DNA of 33,881 nucleotides from RGIG5952 sp045603485 (GTDB lineage: Bacteria; Verrucomicrobiota; Kiritimatiellia; RFP12; JAAYLN01): contig JAZUMF010000026.1 of the NCBI GenBank assembly GCA_045603485.1, positions 1 through 33,881 of the forward strand, written 5' to 3'. Below the pieces are notes generated by a model. The model was not told the origin of the DNA. It did no database searches and was given only the letters and a program-made list of their open reading frames with translations. How positions within the stretch are numbered: position 1 is the first letter of the stretch; every line of letters starts with the position of its first letter. Made by a program: the position numbers and the translations under genes. Positions 1 to 8,382 of this stretch are shown one piece after another.

Positions 1-549
1 TACTATGCCTGCGCGTACGGGATTTAGGTCGATGTAGGCTGAGATTGAGGAGAGGGTTTCTGAGGTGCCTTCTACTAGGGTGCTGCGGAAGCGGCCTTCC
101 CACATTGTGCCTTGCTTGTAGTCGTGTCTTGCGCGGTACCAAGCTGAGTAGCGTTGCTTGAGACATTGCATAAAGGGTGTTATATCCCCCATGCGGCGAA
201 TGAATGCTGCCTGTTCTTCTTCGACAATATCTGGGCGATTTTGCTTCTTTAGCTCATACCAGCGGCTCTTGAGGTCTGCTGCGTGGAGTCTACCGTAGAG
301 TGCGGATATGCGTTTTAGTAATAGTGCCTCTGTGAGCTTTGATGGCTCTGGTACATGAACGAGGAGATGGAAGTGGTTGTCCATTACGCAATAGTTGAGT
401 ATATCTATTCCGCTGAAATAGGCTATTGTACGCATCATCTTGACGAACATGTCTTTATCTGTATCCCCCAGTAAAAACTGGCTGAAGATACATCTGCTTA
501 CTATATGGTAGTAGCTTTCGCCTATATTCTTGACTCTTGGTTTTCTCAT
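1..549 (-). CDS. REP-associated tyrosine transposase (RAYT, IS200-like Y1_Tnp), 3' end outside window
   Basis: The reading frame is open from ATG at 549 down to base 1, so 183 residues are visible and the C-terminus lies outside the window. The N-terminus (MRKPRVKNIGESYYHIVSRC) and the motif MDNHFHLLVHVPEP are typical of the Y1 transposase family. The HUH metal-binding pair is His59-Phe-His61, and the QRYSAWYR region could hold the catalytic tyrosine. A GRFRST...YIDLNPVRAGIV segment, a hallmark of RAYT proteins, ends the visible part. AAGGAG lies about nine bases before the ATG. RAYTs are single-strand DNA nucleases that mobilise REP palindromes and are usually domesticated single-copy genes. 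The upstream region holds three copies of a GGGACAG-containing repeat, two of them palindromic. There is no sign of frame disruption in the visible part. Confidence 0.9.
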   Translation of the reverse strand, partial: MRKPRVKNIGESYYHIVSRCIFSQFLLGDTDKDMFVKMMRTIAYFSGIDILNYCVMDNHFHLLVHVPEPSKLTEALLLKRISALYGRLHAADLKSRWYELKKQNRPDIVEEEQAAFIRRMGDITPFMQCLKQRYSAWYRARHDYKQGTMWEGRFRSTLVEGTSETLSSISAYIDLNPVRAGIV

Positions 550-585
550 TGTTGTCTCCTTGTGGTGAATGTGGCAAAAGGTGGT

Positions 586-734
586 CTGTCCCTCGGTCAA
601 ATATATTACCAAAAAATGGGATGTTTGGCAATAGCCTTGTTTGATATTTTGGTGTTTAAGATGCCTGTCCCATAGGCAAATATATTACCAAAAAGCGGGG
701 TGTTTGGCAATATTGTTTATGCAAGGCCTGTCCC
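586..734. repeat. REP-like palindromic direct repeats upstream of the RAYT gene
   Basis: Two 48-bp near-identical copies lie at 586-633 and 665-712, 79 bp apart. Each starts CTGTCCC and, after five variable bases, continues CAAATATATTACCAAAAA, then an R/Y-variable stretch, then TGTTTGGCAATA. Inside each copy ATTACCAAA and TTTGGCAAT form a nine-base inverted repeat with one mismatch, which is a G-T wobble on the minus strand. A third CTGTCCC at 728-734 begins a more decayed copy rich in A and T. All copies face the RAYT start at 549, so on its strand they read GGGACAG. They may be REP/BIME substrates of the RAYT or operators for its own control. That link is inferred from proximity and symmetry. 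Confidence 0.7.
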
Positions 735-743
735 TTGATTTGA

Positions 744-772
744 TTTATTTGTAAAATTCTGAAAATTATGAT
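744..772 (+). promoter_or_regulatory. Possible promoter for the beta-helix protein gene
   Basis: TATGAT at 767-772 resembles a -10 box and lies 17 bases after a weak -35-like TTTATT (744-749). It is 24 bases before the ATG at 796, leaving room for the AAAGGAG ribosome-binding site at about 783-788. The -35 match is poor, so this is tentative. Confidence 0.3.
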
Positions 773-795
773 AGGTTAAGCAAAAGGAGACGATT

Positions 796-3700
796 ATGAA
801 CCGCAATAAACTATTCAATATTACAATGTCATTTTTTGTTTCGGTATTTATGTGTATTGCTGAAGCTAGTGGCATAAGCAATGAAGGCTTATTATCCGAA
901 CAAGCTGGAGCTTCTATTCGATATGTAGATGCTTCCTCTACTAACTCTGTCGCGCCTTATACTACTAAAGAAGGTGCAACCCCGAATTTGCAGGAGGCTA
1001 TTGATGTTGCTGTCGATGGCGATATCATCTTAGTCGCACCTGGCACATACGCGCCAATTACAGTTGAAAAAGGTATTACCATAAAGGGTGAAACAGGTAA
1101 TTTTAATGATGTTATTATTGATGCAAATAGCGCCTCCCGCTGTATTCAAGTCTCACACACTAATGCGGTAATATCTTCGCTTACAGTTACAAGAGGACAT
1201 GTTCCGACGCAAGGTGATCGTCAAGGGGTAGGCATTAGGCTTTCAAATGGCGGCACTGTTACAAATTGTCATATCACCAGCTGTAATATTAAAAGTGGTC
1301 CGAGCTATTCAGAATACACTTTGGGCGGTGGAATGTATAATGTCAACGGGTATGTTGTAGATTGCGTCTTTGATAAATGCAGTGCCTACAATCGAGGTGC
1401 CGGTGTCGGATATGCTCAAAAAGGAGATTTGGCAATCGGTGAAAGACTTATTATTACGAACAATACAATCAATTTGCAGCATGCTTGGGGAAGTCAGACG
1501 GGAGCAGCAGGAGCATGGGTTGGCGGCGGCATTCTCCGTAATTCTATTATCGCTCATAATAATATGGGTAAAAAAGGGACATATCCCCCACCCGTTTGTG
1601 CTACTGGCGTTCGCGTTGTAAAAGGTCTATTGTTAAACTGCACTGTCTATAATAATCATGTAGGTGATAATATCACTGAAGGCTATGCCGGCGTCGTTGC
1701 CGAGGCAAACGGCTATGTAAAAAATTGTATCATCTATAAAAATAGCAGCTCGAAGAATACGACCGTAGCTAACTGGAGCGGTCCAGCCGCTAATTTTACT
1801 AATTGCGCAACGACACCGATTAAGGAACTCCCAAACGGAAATATCGATATAACAACTACGGATTGGACTTTTAATTCAAAAGACGCGATTTTTCAGGCCT
1901 CATCCCATTTAATTGATATGGGTGCTGATGAAGCTAATTGCGGCGCGTTGGATTTTTTTGGCAGGCCACGCGTGGATAACGGCAAGCTTGATATCGGCCA
2001 CGAAGAATATCAGACGGGCGAGCTTTCTGTTCCTTTCACTTCTTCGGAAGGCTATATCGTCAATGAAAAAATCAGTACAATACTAACTGCGTATCCAAGA
2101 GGCACAAATACCGATGGCTTAATCTATTATTGGGACATTAACGGTGACCGAATTGCAGATGTCATTGGTGCAGATAAGTCAACAATTCCTCTTGAAATCT
2201 CAACTCCGGGTCTACACTCCATTTATCTCAGCGTGACAAACTCTGCGGGATATGGCACTACATCAATGCAGACAATTCTTATTCAGGCAATGCAGCAGTT
2301 TGTCGATAACCGTTCGAAAAACCCTGTCGCACCATACGCAACACGCGAAACTGCGGCGACAGACATTCAGGATGCCATCGATGCGGCTATTGATGGTGGT
2401 TGTATAACGATTATCTCAGGTTCTACTATCACTCCGACAGGCCCAATTATAATTGATAAGGACATAACCATTAAAGGAGAATCGGGCAACTTCAATGATG
2501 TATTTGTTGGAACGACTTCGGCGCACTCACTTTTTGAAATACACAATCCAAATGCGACTATATCATCAATAACAATTAGCGGAGGAGAAGATGTTACGGG
2601 CAGTGTTGGCGTCAATATCGTCGATGGCGGCGTAGTCACAAACTGCCGCGTTACTGCCGCAAAGCAGTCCAGCGGCAAAGGAGTTGGTATTTACAATAAT
2701 AACGGCAAGGTCCTTGACTGCGTTGTCGATGGCATGAAAATGCATGACAATGCAAATGAAAATCTTTCTGGATATATCTATTATGGCTTGGCAATTTATC
2801 AATCGGGTGATGACGCTCTAACCGATCGCTGCATAATAACAAATAACTATTCGCCGGTTTTATATGCCGGAGCCCGCCGTGGCGCAATGGTATACCTTGA
2901 TGGAGGATCGCTTCGAAATAGTTATATCGGCAACAATAATGCAGGTAAAGTCCAGGGGCGTACAATCAGTGAATTGGCTACCGGCGTTCTGGCTGCGGGC
3001 AACTCAATAGTAGACAACTGCACGATCGAGCGTAATTTGACGCAGGGATCTGGAATTTGGTGCGCACCAGGTCTTCGACTTGTTGACAACGCTATTGCCC
3101 GTAACTGCATTGCAATCAATAACGGTGGCGGTGAAAATGAAATCAATGATTGGATGGGTAAACCTACTTCATTTATAAACCTACTAACAACCTCATCAAT
3201 CGAGGGAATCAGTGGTGGCATTAAGGCTAATGGCGAGGTTTTTGCAATTGGTGACAAAACACAGCTACCATCTCTCCCATTGGCATCTCAAGCTATCAAT
3301 TCGGGAGCAGTCCTTGATTGGATGTTGGAGCCATCCTACGACTTGAACAAGAAATTACGAATAGCCGGCAATGCGCCTGACCTTGGATGTCTTGAGGCTG
3401 GAACTACCGAAATCGCTGTTTCATACACGGCAGACATTCAAAATGGATTGGATTCGTTTACTGCGACACTGACACCAACAGTTACAGGCACCTTGGCAAA
3501 CGCGCCTCTCACCTTCGAATGGGACTTTGGTGACGGACAACAAATTGTAAAGACAGCTACTCTTGACTCCATAACCCACACATTTACATATCCGGATGTT
3601 CCATATGGTGAAAAGGTTGTTACGCTTACGGTAAAGGCTGGTGACAATGCGGTAGACTCCTTCTCTCGCACCTTTATACTTGCTCCTTCGCGCGTCTATG

Positions 3701-4836
3701 CGACAAAGAGCAATCCAAATGCTCAGTATCCGTACGCTACACCAGAGACGGCCGCCTCTGGCATACAAACCGCAATCGATGCCGCATACGAAGGCTCGGA
3801 GGTAATCATTCTTCCAAACACCTACACTTACAATAGCGGCTCGGCAACAATAAAAGTCTATCGCAATATTACCCTTCGGGGAGCTACGGGAGACTTCCGC
3901 GATGTGGTGATTGATGTAAACTACAAATGCCGCGCTATGCTGATAACCGCAAAAAATGCTCTAATTCGCGATATAACAATCTCGAAAGGCTCTGGTTCCA
4001 ACAACATTCAGTCCTCTGGCGGTGCCGGCGTAAGGATGCAAGGCAGCGAGCTCCGTAATTGCCGTATAACAAACAATTCCACCAGCGACGGTGTCTTTGC
4101 TACCGGCGTTTGGTGCGATAACGGCAAGGTAATAAATTGCCTCTTTGATTATAATTACAATAGAGGCGGGCATATGTCGGGCCTTGGAGTTCAGGCTATG
4201 GGACTCTCGGCATTAGTTGACGGATGCGTCTTTACGAACAATAACAGTGGTGGATTCTATTCATGGTCTCAATTTAGAGTTGGAGTAATCACAGCACTGG
4301 ATGCGACAGTCCGTAATTGCTATATTGCACACAACAATTTTGGACAGGCTTCGGCCGTATCCTCTGGCTATGTCGGCGTCGGTATTTTTGCCGAAGGTGC
4401 AATAATTGAAAATTGCACCGTTGTCAGCAATCGTTTCACAGCACAAAATGATGAATACCCCAACGCCTCTGCCGGTGTCTGTGGACACAGCGGAGCCGTA
4501 TTCATCAACAATCTCATTGAAGACAACTATTCTCCATCAGGCCTCAACAACTACCGCTTTAATTCAACTGTCGCAATCACTAACTGCGCCACTACTCCAA
4601 GTGAAAGTCTCAATGGAGTAGACATTGTCTCAGCACTTGATGGCGACTACATTGCAATTCCAGGCGAACGGCTTATTCTACCTGACACTTCATCTTTAAT
4701 TGGTTCTGGTCATAATATGCCATGGATGGAAAAAGCCGTGGATGTCTATGGCGGCAAGCGTAAGGTTCGCCGCAATGTTGATATTGGCTGCATCGAAAAT
4801 CAGCGACGGCCCGAGACCTTTTTCATCATACGCTAG
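796..4836 (+). CDS. Large exported protein with three parallel beta-helix modules and two PKD-like domains
   Basis: This 1346-residue protein starts with a likely signal peptide (hydrophobic stretch about residues 10-24, ending near AEASG). A strong AAAGGAG precedes the ATG. Three related modules start near residues 42, 501 and 966. Each opens with a YVD or YAT strand, a PYAT-like motif, an [IL]Q[ET]AID box and a conserved TI[KT][GR]...GNFNDV-type turn, then runs through many short Asn/Gly/Cys-rich beta-helix coils. Each module closes with a D[IL]G..E motif, as in choice-of-anchor Q or pectate-lyase-like proteins. PKD-like domains lie at about 411-498 (YYWDINGD) and 873-963 (FEWDFGDG). No C-terminal anchor, PEP-CTERM or porin-like strand is visible. 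The fold suggests a secreted or surface adhesin or polysaccharide-binding protein. No catalytic residues could be assigned. It is unrelated to the ATPase genes that follow. Confidence 0.85.
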   Translation: MNRNKLFNITMSFFVSVFMCIAEASGISNEGLLSEQAGASIRYVDASSTNSVAPYTTKEGATPNLQEAIDVAVDGDIILVAPGTYAPITVEKGITIKGETGNFNDVIIDANSASRCIQVSHTNAVISSLTVTRGHVPTQGDRQGVGIRLSNGGTVTNCHITSCNIKSGPSYSEYTLGGGMYNVNGYVVDCVFDKCSAYNRGAGVGYAQKGDLAIGERLIITNNTINLQHAWGSQTGAAGAWVGGGILRNSIIAHNNMGKKGTYPPPVCATGVRVVKGLLLNCTVYNNHVGDNITEGYAGVVAEANGYVKNCIIYKNSSSKNTTVANWSGPAANFTNCATTPIKELPNGNIDITTTDWTFNSKDAIFQASSHLIDMGADEANCGALDFFGRPRVDNGKLDIGHEEYQTGELSVPFTSSEGYIVNEKISTILTAYPRGTNTDGLIYYWDINGDRIADVIGADKSTIPLEISTPGLHSIYLSVTNSAGYGTTSMQTILIQAMQQFVDNRSKNPVAPYATRETAATDIQDAIDAAIDGGCITIISGSTITPTGPIIIDKDITIKGESGNFNDVFVGTTSAHSLFEIHNPNATISSITISGGEDVTGSVGVNIVDGGVVTNCRVTAAKQSSGKGVGIYNNNGKVLDCVVDGMKMHDNANENLSGYIYYGLAIYQSGDDALTDRCIITNNYSPVLYAGARRGAMVYLDGGSLRNSYIGNNNAGKVQGRTISELATGVLAAGNSIVDNCTIERNLTQGSGIWCAPGLRLVDNAIARNCIAINNGGGENEINDWMGKPTSFINLLTTSSIEGISGGIKANGEVFAIGDKTQLPSLPLASQAINSGAVLDWMLEPSYDLNKKLRIAGNAPDLGCLEAGTTEIAVSYTADIQNGLDSFTATLTPTVTGTLANAPLTFEWDFGDGQQIVKTATLDSITHTFTYPDVPYGEKVVTLTVKAGDNAVDSFSRTFILAPSRVYATKSNPNAQYPYATPETAASGIQTAIDAAYEGSEVIILPNTYTYNSGSATIKVYRNITLRGATGDFRDVVIDVNYKCRAMLITAKNALIRDITISKGSGSNNIQSSGGAGVRMQGSELRNCRITNNSTSDGVFATGVWCDNGKVINCLFDYNYNRGGHMSGLGVQAMGLSALVDGCVFTNNNSGGFYSWSQFRVGVITALDATVRNCYIAHNNFGQASAVSSGYVGVGIFAEGAIIENCTVVSNRFTAQNDEYPNASAGVCGHSGAVFINNLIEDNYSPSGLNNYRFNSTVAITNCATTPSESLNGVDIVSALDGDYIAIPGERLILPDTSSLIGSGHNMPWMEKAVDVYGGKRKVRRNVDIGCIENQRRPETFFIIR

Positions 4837-4856
4837 AACATCCGACTATAACCTCA

Positions 4857-4885
4857 TTCATCATACACCCAAATTATGATATAAT
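4857..4885 (+). promoter_or_regulatory. Putative sigma70-type promoter for the V-ATPase D/I operon
   Basis: A perfect TATAAT lies at 4880-4885, 33 bases before the ATG at 4919. A weak -35-like TTCATC (4857-4862) lies 17 bases upstream. It sits in the short gap after the beta-helix gene, which suggests that the ATPase operon has its own start. Confidence 0.45.
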
Positions 4886-4918
4886 AATTATGGTGAAAAT
4901 TTGATTGAGGGTTTTATT

Positions 4919-5536
4919 ATGGCAAAGATTAAGCATACTAAGACAGAGTTAAAGGCGCAGACTGATGCACTCCGTCGTTATCAACGCTTCTTGCCAATGT
5001 TACAGTTGAAGAAGCAACAACTTCAGGTGGAGATTGCCTCCATTACCTCGGCAATTGAAAATGTCACTGAAGAAGAAGAAGCGTGGAGATCTGATTTAAG
5101 CTCGTGGACTGGACTTTTCGCCTCCGAAGCTCTCCCTGAAAATTTCGTAACCCTAAAGTCGATCAATACAGAAATCGGCAATATCGCAGGCGTACCGATC
5201 CCTTTATATAAAGGTATTGAAACAGAAAAGGCCGAGCTTGATCTACTCGCAACTCCAGCATGGTACGACGACGCTCAAGCCGCACTTGAAAAAGCATATA
5301 CTTTTGACGCAAAACGCGAAATTCTGGAAGAGCAGCGCAAGCTCATCACCGAAGAGTTGCTAGCTACTTCACAACGAGTAAATCTCTTTGAAAAGGTAAA
5401 AATTCCGGAGTGCAAAGAAAACATTCGCGTAATCAGAATTCACTTAGGTGATGAAAGCACTGCCGCGGTCGCAAGAGGCAAGATCGCCAAAAAGCGTACC
5501 GTAGCCGCCGCACCAAACGAAGGAGGTGCTGAATGA
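4919..5536 (+). CDS. ntpD: V/A-type ATP synthase subunit D (central stalk)
   Basis: This 205-residue protein is the rotor shaft subunit of the V/A-type ATPase. The N-terminal helix (MAKIKHTKTELKAQTDALRR followed by LQLKKQQLQVE) and the C-terminal segment VNLFEKVKIPECKENIRVIR, then LGDESTAAVARGKIAKKR, are typical of the family. It is mostly helical and soluble, and its length fits the usual 200-210 residues. I chose the ATG at 4919 because GAGGG lies seven bases before it. An in-frame TTG at 4901 would add six residues without family support. Its stop overlaps the start of the subunit I gene (ATGA), so the two are translationally coupled. The A, B, C, E and K subunits are not in this window. 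Confidence 0.92.
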   Translation: MAKIKHTKTELKAQTDALRRYQRFLPMLQLKKQQLQVEIASITSAIENVTEEEEAWRSDLSSWTGLFASEALPENFVTLKSINTEIGNIAGVPIPLYKGIETEKAELDLLATPAWYDDAQAALEKAYTFDAKREILEEQRKLITEELLATSQRVNLFEKVKIPECKENIRVIRIHLGDESTAAVARGKIAKKRTVAAAPNEGGAE

Positions 5537-7287
5537 TTGTTGAAATGAAACATTTAACAATCCTATGTACTGAAGCCTCACGCAAAGAAACAGTCGATTC
5601 GCTTCAGGAACTAGGAGTCTTGCATCTTTCAAATACAATGTCGCCCATAAACCAGACGACACCAGACTTTACATCAGCAGAGGCAGATCTCAATGCTGCG
5701 CAAAAGGCACTTTCAATCGTTAAAGCCATCAAAAAAAATACAACATTTAATGGAACCGTAACTCCGGAAACGATTTTGGATGCCGCCAATAAAATATCTG
5801 AAATCGAAGAAGCTATTTCAACATTGGAACACGAGATTTCACAATATTCGCCATTTGGCGATTTTGACCCCGCCAGTGCAACAAAGCTCGCCGATGAAGG
5901 CTTACCAGTTACCCTTTTTAAAGTTCACGGGGCTATCCCCGCAGTTGCAAATGGCGGATTTATTAAGATTCTTTTTGAAGACGCTTCAGAAGGGCTCGTC
6001 TATGGCGTAGCAATTGGCAGCCTTGAAGAAGGTCATCGTGCTGAAATTATTTCAATGCCGTCACGCCCGCTTTCCGAAACAAAATCGCTCCTCAAGCAGG
6101 AAAAAGAAAAACTGCGGGCCGCTAAAGCAGATCTAGAAAGCTATGCAGGCAGCGATAAACAGCTTACGGAAATTATATCCACACGCAAAGTCATTCGCGA
6201 TTTTTATGCAGCGGAAGCGGCTATGGGCGCAGATGCCGGAATTGCTTGGATTACAGGCTTTTGCCCCGCAGAAAAGCTTGAAAAGGTTGAAGCAGCAGCA
6301 AAAATTCACGGATGGGGAATCGCCTCGCGCGAGCCCTATGCTGACGAATTACCGCCTACCCTGCTCCGTCCGCCTCGCATATTCCGTCCAATCACCGCTC
6401 TTTTTGATATGCTTGGCATTGCCCCAAGCTATTACGAAGCGGATGTCAGTATCGTATTCTACGCCTTCTTCACCATATTTTTTGCGATGCTGGTTGGAGA
6501 TGCCGGCTATGGTGCAATCATAGCGGTCATGACAATACTCGCTCGGCTCAAGTTCAAGAATGCCAATTCGGCTCCATTCATCCTTTTGGGGGTATTTTCT
6601 TCAGCGACAATCATTTGGGGAGTACTTTCAGCCACCTATTTTGGAATCCCCAAAGAGATGATTCCCGCATGGTTCAAATTCCCGATTTCCGAATGGATAG
6701 GAAACAATTCCAACATAATGCAGTTTTGTTTCTTTCTCGGCTCCTTGCACTTAACTGTCGCTCGACTTTGGAATGCCGTCAAGCTTTGGCCTGACTCAAA
6801 AGCCCTTGCAGAAATCGGGTGGACAGGCGTTGTTTGGACGATGTATTGCGTATCTTGCCTGGTAGGTGTCAACGGTTTCGTATTCCCGTCATTCATGTGG
6901 GTCGTATCACCTGTATCTATCTTGTTAATCTTCTTGTTTATGCTCAAAAGGAGCGAACTGAAGACTGACGGAGTAACTCTGGGAATTCTGCCGCTCAACA
7001 TTATGAGCTGCCTTGGAGATATCATATCGTATGTTCGTCTCTTTGCCGTCGGGCTTGCATCCGTAATGGTTGCCGAAAATTTCAATCAGATGGCGATTGA
7101 TTTAAGTCTCCCTCTCGCCGTAAAGATTCCAGCAGTAATACTGATTCTTTTCTTGGGTCACGCAATGAACTTTGCAATGGGTGCACTTTCCATTCTTGTC
7201 CATGCGGTACGCCTCAACACCCTTGAATTTTCAAATCACAAAGGCATTTCATGGTCGGGATTCGCTTATGAACCATTCCGTAAGTAA
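5533..7287 (+). CDS. ntpI: V/A-type ATP synthase subunit I (membrane stator, a-like)
   Basis: This 584-residue protein has a cytoplasmic N-terminal half (about 1-300, coiled-coil) and a C-terminal half with about seven or eight membrane segments. The motif ISYVRLFAVGLAS carries Arg502, the conserved arginine that faces the proteolipid carboxylate during ion transport. Other family marks are MLVGDAGYG near residue 320 and LGHAMNFAMGALSILVHAVRLNTLEF near the C-terminus. AGGAGGT lies just before the ATG, and the start overlaps the subunit D stop by four bases. In most bacteria the proteolipid K gene follows. Here an unrelated permease follows, so K must be elsewhere. Whether the enzyme uses Na+ or H+ cannot be read without subunit K. 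Confidence 0.93.
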   Translation: MIVEMKHLTILCTEASRKETVDSLQELGVLHLSNTMSPINQTTPDFTSAEADLNAAQKALSIVKAIKKNTTFNGTVTPETILDAANKISEIEEAISTLEHEISQYSPFGDFDPASATKLADEGLPVTLFKVHGAIPAVANGGFIKILFEDASEGLVYGVAIGSLEEGHRAEIISMPSRPLSETKSLLKQEKEKLRAAKADLESYAGSDKQLTEIISTRKVIRDFYAAEAAMGADAGIAWITGFCPAEKLEKVEAAAKIHGWGIASREPYADELPPTLLRPPRIFRPITALFDMLGIAPSYYEADVSIVFYAFFTIFFAMLVGDAGYGAIIAVMTILARLKFKNANSAPFILLGVFSSATIIWGVLSATYFGIPKEMIPAWFKFPISEWIGNNSNIMQFCFFLGSLHLTVARLWNAVKLWPDSKALAEIGWTGVVWTMYCVSCLVGVNGFVFPSFMWVVSPVSILLIFLFMLKRSELKTDGVTLGILPLNIMSCLGDIISYVRLFAVGLASVMVAENFNQMAIDLSLPLAVKIPAVILILFLGHAMNFAMGALSILVHAVRLNTLEFSNHKGISWSGFAYEPFRK

Positions 7288-7318
7288 AGTATAGCCCGTT
7301 TGTGAAATGGATTAGAAA

Positions 7319-8380
7319 ATGGATGATTTAAACCAACAAAAAAACAAAAAGTGGGCATGGGCTGTTCTGCCTATTGGCATAATCGCCGTCATCCTGACAT
7401 TTGCCGCAATGCGTGAACTGCAATCAGTCCTCAAACCGCTTGCCTTCGCATGGGTTTTGATGGCAATCCTATCACCACTTGTCAGATTCCTCGCAAAACG
7501 CCTTCGCGTGCCTGAAACAATATCGATTCTAATTGCGATGGCATTGTCGGTTCTGATAATATTTCAGGCAGGAGTTTTAGTCAACTCGCTCGTATCAACA
7601 TTTGTATCTAAATACAGCGAATATGCAACTCGCCTGCAAGAACTGCTTCAGCACTTTTATGAGGTATTGCCGGACCAAGCCGTTGATATGCTCAAAAATT
7701 TCAACTGGCAATCAGGCCTCTCAAAAGGGGTGCTTTCACTTAGCGGAACTCTGATTTCCGCGACCTCAACGACGGTGATGGTACTCATTATCACAGCCTT
7801 TATGCTCGTTGAGCAGCGAGACTACACACTAAAGGTTGGCAACGCCTTTGACTCGCCCGAACGGGTCAATAATGTAATCGGATCAATCACTTCACAGGTC
7901 AGCCGATATCTGATTCTACACACCCTGATTTCTCTCTCAACCGGTATACTTGTCTGGCTTGCACTACACATTATAGGCATAGACTTCGCAGCGACCTGGG
8001 GCGTCTTAGCTTTTGTACTAAACTACATCCCGACAATCGGCTCCATTCTAGCCTCAATACCTCCGCTTGTAATTGCGCTCGTCCAGTATGCCCCAAACTC
8101 ATATATTCCATTTTTTGAAGCCCTTGCCGCGATTCTCGCAATTCAAATGACAATTGGCAATGTTATAGGCCCTCGCATAATGGGCGACCAGCTCAATCTT
8201 TCACCCGTAGCCGTCCTCGTTTCCCTCCTCTTCTGGGGCTGGCTATGGGGTCCCGCAGGAGCACTCCTCGCAACGCCTATCACAGCAGCAATAAAAATCA
8301 TCTGCGACAATATCGCACCTCTTGAACCCATAGGTATTCTCCTAGGTTCAGCGCGCCAATTTCGCAAAGTACGCCAATAG
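7319..8380 (+). CDS. AI-2E family transporter (PerM/UPF0118-like permease)
   Basis: This 353-residue integral membrane protein has about seven or eight predicted helices. Two or three lie at the N-terminus (14-110), followed by a hydrophilic loop and a C-terminal bundle (about 145-345). The motif VLNYIPTIGSILASIPP near residue 237 and the C-terminal GPAGALLATPITAAIKII are characteristic of the AI-2E exporter family. That family includes the E. coli autoinducer-2 exporter TqsA and Na+(Li+)/H+ antiporters, so the substrate is unknown. It starts 31 bases after subunit I with no strong ribosome-binding site. Only two bases separate its stop from the der start, so it probably belongs to the same transcript. 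Confidence 0.88.
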   Translation: MDDLNQQKNKKWAWAVLPIGIIAVILTFAAMRELQSVLKPLAFAWVLMAILSPLVRFLAKRLRVPETISILIAMALSVLIIFQAGVLVNSLVSTFVSKYSEYATRLQELLQHFYEVLPDQAVDMLKNFNWQSGLSKGVLSLSGTLISATSTTVMVLIITAFMLVEQRDYTLKVGNAFDSPERVNNVIGSITSQVSRYLILHTLISLSTGILVWLALHIIGIDFAATWGVLAFVLNYIPTIGSILASIPPLVIALVQYAPNSYIPFFEALAAILAIQMTIGNVIGPRIMGDQLNLSPVAVLVSLLFWGWLWGPAGALLATPITAAIKIICDNIAPLEPIGILLGSARQFRKVRQ

Positions 8381-8382
8381 AT

